Shown: positions 33,953-42,783, numbered from the stretch's first letter. The stretch: 64,000 nucleotides of DNA from an uncultured Lachnospiraceae bacterium (GCA_910584915.1 CAJUDM010000004.1:132193-196192); one strand, 5' to 3'. The notes: generated from the letters alone by a model not told the origin. Made by a program: numbers and translations.

Positions 33953-34897
33953 ATGGGTAATTATGTATTCGGGGTGGATGTAGGTGGAACGTCTGTAAAA
34001 ATGGGGCTCTTCAACATGGAAGGCATGGCGGTCGACAAGTGGGAGATTCCCACCAGAACAGAGAACGGCGGCGAGAATATTTTGCCGGATATCGCGGAGA
34101 GTATACACGAAAAAATAGCGGAAAAGCAGTATTCAAAAGAAGAGATTGCCGGTATCGGCATTGCCGTACCGGGACCTGTAAACGGAGCAGGCGTCGTCAA
34201 TAAGGCGGTAAATCTGGGCTGGGATGTGACACCAGTCAAGGAGATCATGGAGAAACTCAGCGGGCTTCCGACAGAGGTGGGAAACGATGCAAACGTGGCT
34301 GCGCTCGGAGAGATGTGGAAGGGCGGCGGCAAGGGTTATACTTCTTTGGTGATGGTAACGCTGGGGACAGGAATCGGCGGCGGCGTGATCGTGGATGGCA
34401 GGCTTGTGACCGGCGTGGACGGGGCAGGCGGCGAGATTGGCCATATGCATATCATGGATGGCGAGGAGGAGCCCTGCAACTGCGGCTGCAGAGGATGCCT
34501 TGAACAGTACGGATCCGCTACCGGCATTGTGCGGCTGGCGGGGAAGGTGCTGGCGGAATCGGATGAACCGAGCATACTCAGGGAGAAAGAAGTGACTGCC
34601 AAGGCAGTGTTTGACGCCGTGAGGGAAGGCGATAAGGCTGCGCAGGAGACTGCGGAGCGATTTGGTGAGATATTGGGCAAAGGGCTGGCAATGATAGCCA
34701 GTGTACTCAATCCGGCAGTGTTCGTGATCGGCGGCGGCGTGTCCAAGGCGGGAGAGATACTGTTTGACTATATCCGTCCTCCGTTTGAGAAATATGTATT
34801 TTCTGGAAGCAGGGACGCAAAATTTGTGCTGGCAACGCTGGGAAATGATGCGGGAATATACGGCGCCGCAAAACTGGTATTGGACGCCGTGCAGTAG
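33953..34897 (+). CDS. glk: ROK-family glucokinase
   Basis: ATP-dependent glucokinase, 314 residues from ATG 33953 (GGGGAGGTACAAAAG upstream). The phosphate motif is GVDVGGTSVKMGLF at the N-terminus, catalytic Asp112 is in VGNDANVAALGE, and the ROK zinc cluster is His164 with CNCGCRGCLEQ (Cys175, 177, 179, 182). It lies 22 bases after hprK, so both are probably cotranscribed, linking glucose phosphorylation to catabolite control. The stop codon runs directly into a 102-bp tandem repeat. Confidence 0.92.
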   Translation: MGNYVFGVDVGGTSVKMGLFNMEGMAVDKWEIPTRTENGGENILPDIAESIHEKIAEKQYSKEEIAGIGIAVPGPVNGAGVVNKAVNLGWDVTPVKEIMEKLSGLPTEVGNDANVAALGEMWKGGGKGYTSLVMVTLGTGIGGGVIVDGRLVTGVDGAGGEIGHMHIMDGEEEPCNCGCRGCLEQYGSATGIVRLAGKVLAESDEPSILREKEVTAKAVFDAVREGDKAAQETAERFGEILGKGLAMIASVLNPAVFVIGGGVSKAGEILFDYIRPPFEKYVFSGSRDAKFVLATLGNDAGIYGAAKLVLDAVQ

Positions 34898-35217
34898 GCA
34901 GATGCGGAACTGAAAACAGCATCTGCCAGGACAGTACCCAGAGAATTTACAGAGGCGGAAGCGGCTGTAAATATCTCTGCCGTATAAGGTGCTGGGAAGG
35001 CAGATGCGGAACTGAAAACAGCATCTGCCAGGACAGTGCCCAGAGAATTTACAGAGGCGGAAGCGGCTGGAAATATCTCTGCCGTATAAGGTGCTGGAAA
35101 GGCAGATGCGGAACTGAAAACAGCATCTGCCAGGACAGTGCCCAGAGAATTTACAGACGCAGAAGCGGCTGGAAATATCTCTGCCGTATAAGGTGCTGGG
35201 AAGGCAGATGCGGAACT
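34898..35217 (+). repeat. three 102-bp tandem repeats plus a 14-bp partial copy
   Basis: Units begin at 34898, 35000, 35102 and, partially, 35204, with a constant period of 102 and only a few substitutions. Each unit has two stems: GCAGATGC/GCATCTGC and an AGAGAATTTACAG/CTGTAAATATCTCT type stem with one bulge, the latter weakened by a T-to-G change in units 2 and 3. The unit length is a multiple of three, but each unit carries TAA in the glk frame. The partial fourth copy supplies the ribosome site region and ATG of murB. Confidence 0.92.
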
Positions 35218-36143
35218 ATATTATAGAAAGGATTGAGTTGAGAGGGGAAATAATAGCGGAAATAGAGAGGATCCTGCCGGCAGGGCAGATCCTTAGGCAG
35301 GAACCCATGAGCCGCCATACGACTTTTCGTGTGGGCGGACCGGCGGAGATGTTTCTGAAGATAAGGTCAGCCGGGGAACTTCAGAAATTACTTACATTTT
35401 TTTGTGAAAGTGGTACAAAATATTTTGTGGTGGGAAACGGCAGTAACCTTCTGGTCAGCGATGAGGGTTATGATGGAGTTATCCTCCATATTGCGGATGG
35501 CTTTCAGGAGATTCGGATCGCGAATGAAAAAATAACGGCACAGGCGGGTGTGCTGCTTGGCAGAACGGCGTCTGCGGCATTAGAGCACTCTCTGACAGGG
35601 CTTGAGTTTGCCTCAGGGATCCCGGGATCCGTGGGCGGCGGTGTGGTAATGAATGCGGGCGCCTATGAGGGCGAGATGAGCCAGGTGGTGGGCCGGGTAA
35701 AAGGCATCACGCCGGAGGGCAAAGAAATAGAGTTTGCAAATGAGGAACTGGACTACGGTTACAGGAAGAGCATCCTGAAGCGAAAAAAGATTGTGGTGAC
35801 AGAAGTTGAATTCCGGCTTTTCGGCGGCATGAGAAAAGAAATATCGGCGAAGATGGCAGATTTTGCCGAGAGAAGGCGAGTAAAACAGCCATTAGAATAC
35901 CCGAGCGCGGGAAGTACGTTTAAAAGGCCGGAAGGATATTTTGCCGGAAAGCTTATTATGGACGCAGGGCTGCGCGGCATGAGCGTGGGAGGCGCGCAGG
36001 TATCGGAAAAGCATTGCGGATTCATCATCAATAAAGGCGGGGCGACGGCTGCGGATATCAGGCGGCTGATGAACATGGTGCAGGAGCGGGTGAGAGAGCG
36101 CTTCGGCGTGGAGTTAGAGCCCGAGGTGATATACCTGGAGTAA
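35208..36143 (+). CDS. murB: UDP-N-acetylenolpyruvoylglucosamine reductase
   Basis: FAD enzyme that reduces UDP-GlcNAc-enolpyruvate to UDP-MurNAc in peptidoglycan synthesis, 311 residues. The FAD domain has HTTFRVGGPAEMF, VVGNGSNLLVSDEGY and ASGIPGSVGGGVVMNAGAYEGEM. The C-terminal part has the proton-donor serine in YPSAGSTFKRP and the final Glu in ELEPEVIYLE. ATG 35208 is created by the last partial repeat copy, with GGGAAGG upstream, so the repeat has become part of the gene's translation start. Complete enzyme. Confidence 0.93.
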   Translation: MRNYIIERIELRGEIIAEIERILPAGQILRQEPMSRHTTFRVGGPAEMFLKIRSAGELQKLLTFFCESGTKYFVVGNGSNLLVSDEGYDGVILHIADGFQEIRIANEKITAQAGVLLGRTASAALEHSLTGLEFASGIPGSVGGGVVMNAGAYEGEMSQVVGRVKGITPEGKEIEFANEELDYGYRKSILKRKKIVVTEVEFRLFGGMRKEISAKMADFAERRRVKQPLEYPSAGSTFKRPEGYFAGKLIMDAGLRGMSVGGAQVSEKHCGFIINKGGATAADIRRLMNMVQERVRERFGVELEPEVIYLE

Positions 36144-36230
36144 AGCTACTTTCGACTTATGGCTATGGAGAGCCGGCGGAATGTGCTTTCTATTATGGCA
36201 AAGTTTTGCATATGATAAAAAGGGGCAGCG

Positions 36231-37091
36231 ATGAGATTTGTGGTAGTGACAGGCATGAGCGGCGGTGGAAAAAGCACAGCGTTAAAAATGCTGGAGGATG
36301 CGGGGTTTTATTGTGTGGATAATCTGCCGGTTTCGCTGGTGGAAATGTTTGTGGAGATGGTTTCCATGCCGGGGACGGAGGCATCCAAAGTCGCGCTCGG
36401 CATGGATGTCCGCAGCGGGCAGTCCTTTCAGGAGGCGGAGGAGATACTGGACAAGCTGAAGGAGAAAGGCTTTGTCTATGAGATATTGTTTCTGGATGCC
36501 GGAGAGAGAGTGCTGCTAAAGCGTTATAAGGAGACCCGAAGGCGGCATCCGCTTTCTCTCTCGGGTGAGCGGATCGAGGTGGGGATCCACAGGGAAAAAG
36601 AGATTCTGCGCGGGATCAGGGATAAAGCAGATTATGTGATCGATACCTCCAATCTGCTGACAAGGGAGTTAAAGGAGGAGCTGGACCGCATTTTTATCCG
36701 GAATGAAGAGTATAACAGCCTGATGGTAAATGTTGTCTCCTTCGGGTTTAAGCACGGTATCCCCGCGGATGCGGACCTTGTGTTTGATGTGCGTTTCCTG
36801 CCCAATCCCTTTTATATAGAGGAACTGAAACATCATACCGGGAATGAAAAAGAGGTACAGGATTTTGTGATGAGTTATCCCGAGAGTCATGAATTTTTGG
36901 ATAAGCTGACGGATATGCTCATATTTCTGATCCCAAACTATATTAAAGAGGGAAAATATCAGCTGGTCATCGGGATCGGGTGTACCGGCGGAAGACACAG
37001 AAGCGTAACGCTGGCAAACATGCTCTATGAGCGGCTGAAGGATAAAGGAAATTATGGTTTGAAGCTGAGCCACAGGGATGTCGGGGTTTAG
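36231..37091 (+). CDS. rapZ: RNase adapter / nucleotide-binding protein RapZ (YvcJ)
   Basis: P-loop protein of 286 residues. Walker A is TGMSGGGKSTALK at residues 6-18, followed by the family blocks YCVDNLPVSL, FLDAGERVLLKRYKETRRRHPL and the C-terminal GCTGGRHRSV. In enterobacteria RapZ controls glucosamine-6-phosphate synthase via RNA decay; in Firmicutes the orthologue YvcJ has GTPase/ATPase activity and a less certain role. It sits between murB and whiA. The yvcK gene that usually lies between rapZ and whiA in Bacillus is absent: the gap is 20 bases. Confidence 0.93.
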   Translation: MRFVVVTGMSGGGKSTALKMLEDAGFYCVDNLPVSLVEMFVEMVSMPGTEASKVALGMDVRSGQSFQEAEEILDKLKEKGFVYEILFLDAGERVLLKRYKETRRRHPLSLSGERIEVGIHREKEILRGIRDKADYVIDTSNLLTRELKEELDRIFIRNEEYNSLMVNVVSFGFKHGIPADADLVFDVRFLPNPFYIEELKHHTGNEKEVQDFVMSYPESHEFLDKLTDMLIFLIPNYIKEGKYQLVIGIGCTGGRHRSVTLANMLYERLKDKGNYGLKLSHRDVGV

Positions 37092-37111
37092 CCATGTGAG
37101 GAGGCACAGCC

Positions 37112-37996
37112 TTGTCTTTTTCAGGGGAAGTAAAAGAGGAATTATTAAAGCAGTATGCGTCGTCCGCCCACTGCATTTATGCGGAACTCTCAGCGATCGT
37201 CCTGTTCGGGGACAGGCGGCGGATGAAATCAGACAATTGGGGATTTTTGCCTGAAAATGGGGAAATAACGGTTCTTTTAAACAACGAGAACGATTTTATA
37301 AGACAAAAAGCCTTTACATTATGCGAAAAAAACATTAATATAAAGGTTGATGTAGAAAGAGGGCAGCTTGTTTTTCCGGTGGAATTTCTGGAGGAACAGC
37401 TGAAGCCGGACCGGGACAGTACGCTGAAACGGCAGTGTTGCAGGAGGGCTTTTTTGCGGGGGGCGTTTCTCTGCATAGGTTCCATGAGCGACCCTGAAAA
37501 GAGTTACCATCTGGAGTTTGACTGTGTCCGAAAGGATAAGGCACGCTTTTTGCAGGAATTGATCATGGGATTTGACATACCGGCAAAGATCGCCCTGCGT
37601 AAAAAATATTATGTGGTTTATATAAAAGAAGGTTCTGCCATATGTGATATGTTGAATATTATGGGTGCGCATATCTCTCTGATGGATTTTGAAAACCACA
37701 GGATCGTGAAGGAAGTACGGAATTCGGTAAACAGGAAAGTAAACTGTGAGACGGCAAATATTACAAAAACCGTGAATGCGGCAGCGGGACAGGTACGGGA
37801 TATCATGCTGATTCAGGAGACATACGGGCTTGATGAACTGCCGGAGAATCTGAGGGAGATAGCGGAACTCCGTCTGGAGTATCAGGAGGCGACACTGCAG
37901 GAACTGGGAGAATTGTTGACACCTCCGGTGGGAAAATCCGGGGTAAATCATAGATTGCGGAAGCTTAATGAGATTGCGGATAGCATAAGAAAGTAG
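37112..37996 (+). CDS. whiA: DNA-binding protein WhiA
   Basis: A 294-residue protein combining a degenerate LAGLIDADG homing-endonuclease fold (about 20-190) with a C-terminal HTH (about 215-290). Typical blocks are MSFSGEVKEELLKQ, CCRRAFLRGAFLCIGSMSDPEKSYHLEF, RNSVNRKVNCETANI and LTPPVGKSGVNHRLRKL. The start is TTG 37112 with GAGGAGG eight bases upstream. WhiA binds DNA and affects cell division and chromosome segregation in Firmicutes. It is part of the conserved rapZ-whiA-HPr segment. Confidence 0.92.
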   Translation: MSFSGEVKEELLKQYASSAHCIYAELSAIVLFGDRRRMKSDNWGFLPENGEITVLLNNENDFIRQKAFTLCEKNINIKVDVERGQLVFPVEFLEEQLKPDRDSTLKRQCCRRAFLRGAFLCIGSMSDPEKSYHLEFDCVRKDKARFLQELIMGFDIPAKIALRKKYYVVYIKEGSAICDMLNIMGAHISLMDFENHRIVKEVRNSVNRKVNCETANITKTVNAAAGQVRDIMLIQETYGLDELPENLREIAELRLEYQEATLQELGELLTPPVGKSGVNHRLRKLNEIADSIRK

Positions 37997-38012
37997 TGAG
38001 AGGAGAAAAATT

Positions 38013-38270
38013 ATGTTGGAAAAATCTATGAAGATTCAGTTGAAGAATGGGCTTGAGGCGAGGCCCGTCGCTGTATTGGTACAGGTGGCGAGCCAGCACG
38101 AGAGTACGGTCTACATTGAATCAGCGAAAAAGAAAGTTAATGCAAAGAGCATTATGGGCATGATGAGCCTGGGACTTGACAGCGGAGCGGAAATAAATGT
38201 GATCGCGGACGGAAAGGATGAGGAAGAGGCGATCGCAAGCATCGAGAAGTTTCTGAGCGGAGAGGACTGA
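38013..38270 (+). CDS. crh: Crh-like HPr paralogue with Glu at the His15 position
   Basis: An 85-residue HPr-fold protein. The PEP-phosphorylated histidine of HPr (motif GLHARP) is replaced: the sequence reads NGLEARPVAVLVQ, with Glu15. The regulatory serine is present at exactly position 46 (NAKSIMGMMSLG). This combination, plus position directly after whiA, matches Bacillus Crh, which has Gln15 and acts only in catabolite regulation after Ser46 phosphorylation by HprK. Here it should not carry phosphate for PTS sugar uptake. hprK is in the same cluster. The alternative, that this is just a divergent HPr, is unlikely without His15. Confidence 0.83.
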   Translation: MLEKSMKIQLKNGLEARPVAVLVQVASQHESTVYIESAKKKVNAKSIMGMMSLGLDSGAEINVIADGKDEEEAIASIEKFLSGED

Positions 38271-38357
38271 AACGGAAAAATAGCCGGGGCAGCCATGGCT
38301 CTTTAAGGCGGTTTCCGGTTATCATAATAAAAAAATATGATATGGAGGTACAAAGAT

Positions 38358-39296
38358 ATGCCATTAGTAACAACAAAGGAAATGTTTGAGAAAGCATATA
38401 AGGGCGGCTATGCTATCGGTGCTTTCAACGTAAACAACATGGAGATCGTTCAGGGTATCACAGAGGCTTGTGCAGAGGAGAAGGCTCCTGTTATTCTGCA
38501 GGTTTCCAAGGGCGCCCGCGCTTATGCAAATCACAATTACCTGGTAAAGCTGGTTGAGGCTGCTATTGCCTGCAATCCGGATCTGCCCATCGCTCTGCAT
38601 CTGGACCATGGCCCGGATTTTGAGACATGTAAGTCCTGTATCGACGGCGGTTTTACGTCTGTCATGATCGATGCTTCCTCCAAGCCTTTTGAGGAGAATA
38701 TCGAGATCACAAAGAAAGTAGTAGAATATGCACACGCTCATGGCGTGGTGGTGGAGGCTGAGCTCGGCACACTGGCAGGCGTGGAGGACGAGGTAAAGGT
38801 ATCTGCGGAAGATTCTTCCTATACCCGCCCTGAGGAAGTGGCAGAGTTTGTTGAAAAGACAGGCTGTGACTCCCTGGCTATCGCGATCGGCACAAGCCAC
38901 GGTGCTTACAAGTTCAAACCCGGCACAAAACCCCAGCTTCGTTTCGACGTTCTGCATGAGTGTGAAAAGATGATCCCGGGATTCCCGATCGTACTGCACG
39001 GTTCTTCCTCCGTTCCGCAGGAATATGTTGAGATGATCAACAAGTTCGGCGGCGCAATGCCCGGCGCTATCGGTGTTCCCGAAGAGCAGCTCCGCGAGGC
39101 GGCACGCTCCGCAGTATGTAAGATCAACATTGACTCCGATCTGCGCCTTGCCATGACAGGTACGATCCGTCAGTTCTTCGCAGAGCATCCGGACAAGTTT
39201 GATCCCCGTGAATATCTGAAACCGGCTCGTGCCAACATCAAGGAGATGGTTCGCCATAAACTGGTTGACGTTCTTGGATGTAACGGAAAAGCGTAA
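38358..39296 (+). CDS. fba: class II fructose-1,6-bisphosphate aldolase
   Basis: Glycolytic zinc aldolase, 312 residues from ATG 38358 (ATGGAGGTACAAAGAT upstream). Catalytic Asp83 and zinc ligand His84 are in ALHLDHGPDFETC; further zinc histidines are in AIGTSHGAYKF and VLHGSSSVP; the phosphate site is CKINIDSDLRLA. Strong codon bias (CTG, GGC, ATC) indicates high expression. It follows the Crh-like gene after 87 bases with no clear terminator, so it may be partly cotranscribed. A different class II aldolase serves the sugar operon at 18.7 kb. Confidence 0.93.
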   Translation: MPLVTTKEMFEKAYKGGYAIGAFNVNNMEIVQGITEACAEEKAPVILQVSKGARAYANHNYLVKLVEAAIACNPDLPIALHLDHGPDFETCKSCIDGGFTSVMIDASSKPFEENIEITKKVVEYAHAHGVVVEAELGTLAGVEDEVKVSAEDSSYTRPEEVAEFVEKTGCDSLAIAIGTSHGAYKFKPGTKPQLRFDVLHECEKMIPGFPIVLHGSSSVPQEYVEMINKFGGAMPGAIGVPEEQLREAARSAVCKINIDSDLRLAMTGTIRQFFAEHPDKFDPREYLKPARANIKEMVRHKLVDVLGCNGKA

Positions 39297-39330
39297 AGGC
39301 CGGAAATATCTGAAACAGAATTATGAGATG

Positions 39331-39366
39331 AGAAAAAGCGGCATGGTTGCCGCTTTTTCTATGCGC
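39331..39366 (+). terminator. terminator after fba
   Basis: Perfect 13-bp stem AGAAAAAGCGGCA/TGCCGCTTTTTCT around TGGT (39331-39360). Confidence 0.9.
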
Positions 39367-39474
39367 AGATCCGTGCAGAGGATATATGCCGCTAAGGCGG
39401 CGCACGGGTCGCACGGCGAGCAGGCGAAGACGGGCTCTTCCCTGATCGATTCTTCCCGGTATTTTATTTTTGAC

Positions 39475-40995
39475 TTATCTGTCCCGCAGCTGCTCTTTTT
39501 GAATATCCTTGAAGGCGGAATACATGGGCTCTTCTTTGGAGCCATGGAAAGTTCTGCGTATGTAGTTGCCTGTTATCTTTCCGACAGTGCCGGAGAGAGC
39601 GAGAACGCCGATCAGGTTCGGGATCATCATCAGGCCGTTGAAGGTATCAGACAGATCCCATGCCAGCCCCAGGCTCATGGTGCAGCCGAAGTATGCCATG
39701 ATAACAAAAACTGCTTTGTAGAAAACGGTCGCCTTTGTGCCGAAGAGAAACTCGAAAGCTTTTGTACCGTAGTGGCTCCAGCCGAGTACCGTGGAGTAGG
39801 CAAACAGCAGGATGGCGACAGCGATAAATTTCGGGCCGATGGAGCCGAAGACGCCCGCAAAAGCCTGCCCGACCAGACCGGATCCCTCTATGTCGGTCAG
39901 CATCTGGCCGGTCTCCAGGTCTACCAGGCCGGAGGAGAGGATACAGAATGCTGTCAATGTACAGACTACGATGGTATCTGCAAATACTTCAAAGATACCC
40001 CACATACCCTGACGGACAGGTTCCTTTACATTGGAACTGGAATGCACCATAACAGAGGAACCAAGCCCGGCTTCATTGGAAAAGGCACCCCGCTTGAAGC
40101 CCCATGTGATTGCCCTGCTGACACCATAGCCGATGATACCGCCGCCTGCCGCTTTCAGGGCAAAGGCGCCCTTGAAGATAGCGCTGAAAACAGCACCGAA
40201 CTGATCGATATTTGCGATACAGATGATGAGTGCGCCAATGATATAGAGGATAGCCATGACAGGAACCAGTTTTTCGGTGACAGCGGCAACCCTCTTTAAA
40301 CCGCCCAGAATAACGAAGGCGGAGAGGATAACGATGCAGACACCGGTGATCCATGTGGGAATGTCGAAGGCGGACTTCATGTTGCCGGCAATAGAGTTCA
40401 CCTGGCTCATGTTGCCGATGCCGAAACTTGCCAGCAGACAAAAACAGCTGAACAGCACGGCGAGGATCATACCGATCTGTTTACATCCTTTTTTGGAGCC
40501 GAGGCCGTCCCTCAGGTAGTACATCGCTCCACCGGACCATTCTCCGTTTGTGTTCTTGCGGCGGTAGTAGATACCGAGGACATTTTCGGAATAGTTCGTC
40601 ATCATGCCGAAGATTGCCATAACCCACATCCAGAAGATTGCGCCGGGGCCGCCGGAGATGATGGCGGTGGCGATACCTACGATGTTGCCGGTGCCGATCG
40701 TGGCTGCCAGGGCTGTACAGAGACTCTGAAACTGGGAAATGGACCGGTCTTCCTTCTCTGTGTGCTTTGTGACATGTTTGTCAGAAAAGATGGCGCCGAT
40801 CGTATTTTTGAACCAATGTCCGAAGTGAGTGAACTGAAAGCCCCTGTTGACCAGTGTCATCAGAACACCTGCTGCGAGCAGAAGTCCGATGCCAAAAGTA
40901 CCCCAGACAAAACCGTTGACGATGCCGTTGACACTGGTGATCGCCTCGACCGCGGGGGCAAGAGCATTGTTTAAATTGGTAAGTGCTTTTAACAT
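39475..40995 (-). CDS. sodium/alanine symporter family transporter (AGCS)
   Basis: A 506-residue secondary transporter with about ten to eleven membrane segments, importing alanine or glycine with sodium or protons. Family signatures are NRGFQFTHFGHWFKNT near residue 50, LCTALAATIGTGNIVGIATAI near 93, GPGAIFWMWVMAIFGMMTNYSEN, GFKRGAFSNEAGLGSSVM near 305 and GTKAFEFLFG. All expected regions are present. The leader on the same strand holds a terminator-like hairpin and a second long stem, so expression may be controlled by attenuation. GGAGGGATTTATCT precedes the ATG. Confidence 0.93.
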   Translation of the reverse strand: MLKALTNLNNALAPAVEAITSVNGIVNGFVWGTFGIGLLLAAGVLMTLVNRGFQFTHFGHWFKNTIGAIFSDKHVTKHTEKEDRSISQFQSLCTALAATIGTGNIVGIATAIISGGPGAIFWMWVMAIFGMMTNYSENVLGIYYRRKNTNGEWSGGAMYYLRDGLGSKKGCKQIGMILAVLFSCFCLLASFGIGNMSQVNSIAGNMKSAFDIPTWITGVCIVILSAFVILGGLKRVAAVTEKLVPVMAILYIIGALIICIANIDQFGAVFSAIFKGAFALKAAGGGIIGYGVSRAITWGFKRGAFSNEAGLGSSVMVHSSSNVKEPVRQGMWGIFEVFADTIVVCTLTAFCILSSGLVDLETGQMLTDIEGSGLVGQAFAGVFGSIGPKFIAVAILLFAYSTVLGWSHYGTKAFEFLFGTKATVFYKAVFVIMAYFGCTMSLGLAWDLSDTFNGLMMIPNLIGVLALSGTVGKITGNYIRRTFHGSKEEPMYSAFKDIQKEQLRDR

Positions 40996-41014
40996 AGATA
41001 AATCCCTCCGTATA

Positions 41015-41055
41015 CAATGGAAAAGTGTACACCGTAAATTATGAGTTTTCCATTG
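41015..41055 (-). promoter_or_regulatory. stem in the AGCS transporter leader
   Basis: CAATGGAAAA (41015-41024) with TTTTCCATTG (41046-41055), a perfect 10-bp inverted repeat ending 19 bases before the start codon, close to the ribosome site. Confidence 0.5.
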
Positions 41056-41059
41056 CCAT

Positions 41060-41090
41060 AAAATAAAAACAGATAATCCGAAGATTATCT
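41060..41090 (-). terminator. leader terminator upstream of the AGCS gene
   Basis: Read leftward: AGATAATC-TTCG-GATTATCT (41090-41071) followed by GTTTTTATTTT. Because it precedes the gene it would act as an attenuator. A further stem, GTTCAC/GTGAAC, is upstream at about 41130-41147. Confidence 0.65.
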
Positions 41091-41289
41091 TACTGTAGAA
41101 ATGTATAAAAAACAGATGTCATTTCTTCGGGTTCACGCCTTTGTGAACGGATGACAAATATGAGTTTAGCAAGTAAATGGAGAAAATGCAAGCTTTTTGC
41201 ATAAAAATGAAAAAACTGTTACAAATTGGGCAGGATGATCCATAATTAATACATATATATGAAAAATAAAAGAAAACATGCCTGAAAAG

Positions 41290-41501
41290 GGAGGATGCCA
41301 AGTAAGGTTTCCCTTACTTGGCACTTATTATGAAAAAGTTATTTAAATTATTACGATAATGTCTTTGTCGGGAAGATCGCTTCAGGACTTCTGTTAAGTT
41401 CCTGTTGTTATCTTATGTATTTAGTATAGACGTCAGATTTGTCTAAAAAATGATTATCAAATTAAGTTTCTTTGAATTAAATATGAACAATCTGTGAACG
41501 C
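41290..41501 (+). repeat. structured 210-bp repeat, copy 1
   Basis: Begins GGAGG with the stem TGCCAAGTAAGG/CCTTACTTGGCA (41296-41323), then ACTTATTATGAAAAAG, an AT-rich block and an end near GAACAATCTGTGAACG. A homologous copy in the same orientation lies at 42900-43111. The stem differs between copies by a compensatory base-pair change, so RNA structure seems selected. The segment 41091-41289 upstream and the rest of the gap before the promoter at 41568 hold no supported gene. Confidence 0.75.
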
Positions 41502-41567
41502 AGAACGAGGCTTTTTTATGCTTTAAATGTGCTTTTTTTGATAAAAAACGGTACCTGGACGGCATCC

Positions 41568-41596
41568 TTGACAAGGATTATGGTAAAATATATAAT
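41568..41596 (+). promoter_or_regulatory. perfect consensus sigma-A promoter
   Basis: TTGACA (41568-41573), exactly 17 bases, TATAAT (41591-41596). It drives a leader of about 190 bases before the gene at 41797. A 44-codon frame at 41632-41766 in this leader has no good ribosome site and is not called. Confidence 0.85.
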
Positions 41597-41796
41597 TTTT
41601 TTAATTGATACAGGAGAAGATGGGCTGAAAAATGAAAAAATTACATTATATGGACAGGGTGGAGGCAGAGCGGTCCGCCGTGCGGAGTTTAAAGAAGATA
41701 CAGTTTCTTTTTTCGGCTTATCGGGAGACGGAAGGGGAGATATGCTGTCCCCGCGGATACATATGACAATACTGGAGAAGGGAGAGGGATGTTTAT

Positions 41797-42783
41797 ATGG
41801 GATTGAAAACATTGCGAAACAATAAGATCTGGGTCCTCAATACAGCCTTTCCGACGGCGGTTATCGGCATCGTGTTTTTTTATATAGGGTATTTCTACCT
41901 GTGCGCCGATATGCTGGAAGAGGTGAAGGGAATACTGTTCAGCCTGATCCTTATGGACGTCACGCTTGTTTTGGCGGCGAATCTGATGAGCATCGGATCA
42001 TACCGCCGACAGTGGATCCAGTACGGGAACGGAAAAGTCACAGTGCGGCGCGTCAGCAGGCTGTGTCTTAGCGGCGGTATGCCGCTTGGGAATGAGGAGG
42101 ACAGGGAGGATACATTCCGGCTGGAGGAACTGGAGGCGTATGGGCTGTCGGGACAGTGTCTGGACCACCAGGTGGAAAAATCCGCTCACAGGGCGAGGAG
42201 CGGGGATCTGGAACTGTTCTTTCAGCTGAAGAGCGGAAAGAAGATAGGATATGACATGCGCTACTGTATGAGGAAGGATCTGGATGAGCTCTTTGAATAC
42301 ATATACAGGGGGACGGGGATCAAAGTTGCCTGGAGCCCGGATCCGAGAAAGGAAGCCGACAAAAAGGTTATAAAATATCTATTGTGGGTAATGGCTGCCG
42401 GGATAGCATTTATGTTGATAAGTCTGGTCATTGAGAGGACCAGGGACGTGGTCATTGAGGTGGACGGCTTTGAGGTGAGGTATAAGCTGGCGGACAGAAG
42501 GTTAACGTATGAGGATCTGAAGGAGATCGAGACGGGAAGTTCGATGGCCGAGATCAGCGATAAGCTGGGGGAACCGGATACATGGATCGGGAGCGGGATA
42601 CTGCGGCCGGTTTACTTTGTGGATGAAAGAAGGGTGGCGGTGATCTACTTCAGATATCCGAATGCCTTGGATGATTTAATGCAGATCGTGCTGGTCGATG
42701 AGAGCGGAGAGAGACAGACCATGGAACTGAAGCCGGATGAGAATGAAAAAAAGAGGCATGGAGCGATGATCAGTTTTCTGTGA
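41797..42783 (+). CDS. membrane protein of unknown function with C-terminal BamE-like domain
   Basis: Not recognised as a named family. 328 residues with three membrane segments at about 12-35, 44-66 and 191-213. Between the second and third lies a cytoplasmic-type region with an acidic stretch (NEEDREDTFRLEELEAYG) and FFQLKSGKKIGYDMRYC, which resembles a bacterial PH-like fold. After the third segment, LTYEDLKEIETGSSMAEISDKLG looks like the SmpA/BamE pattern of a short helix pair and strand. Start ATG 41797 is behind GGAGAGGGATG. A perfect consensus promoter drives it, and two copies of a structured repeat flank it. Fold assignments are inferred by eye. Confidence 0.7.
   Translation: MGLKTLRNNKIWVLNTAFPTAVIGIVFFYIGYFYLCADMLEEVKGILFSLILMDVTLVLAANLMSIGSYRRQWIQYGNGKVTVRRVSRLCLSGGMPLGNEEDREDTFRLEELEAYGLSGQCLDHQVEKSAHRARSGDLELFFQLKSGKKIGYDMRYCMRKDLDELFEYIYRGTGIKVAWSPDPRKEADKKVIKYLLWVMAAGIAFMLISLVIERTRDVVIEVDGFEVRYKLADRRLTYEDLKEIETGSSMAEISDKLGEPDTWIGSGILRPVYFVDERRVAVIYFRYPNALDDLMQIVLVDESGERQTMELKPDENEKKRHGAMISFL

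Noticed and set aside
34898..35217. Possible CRISPR array
   Set aside because: Units of 102 bases are contiguous and near-identical with no unique spacers, so this is a plain tandem repeat.
41632..41766. 44-codon frame in the leader of the 41.8-kb gene
   Set aside because: Begins MKKLHYMDRV but lacks a ribosome site and resembles nothing known. A leader peptide cannot be excluded.
41529..41825. 98-codon reading frame ahead of the membrane-protein gene
   Set aside because: It spans a perfect -35/-10 promoter and overlaps the start of the real gene in another frame; no ribosome site.
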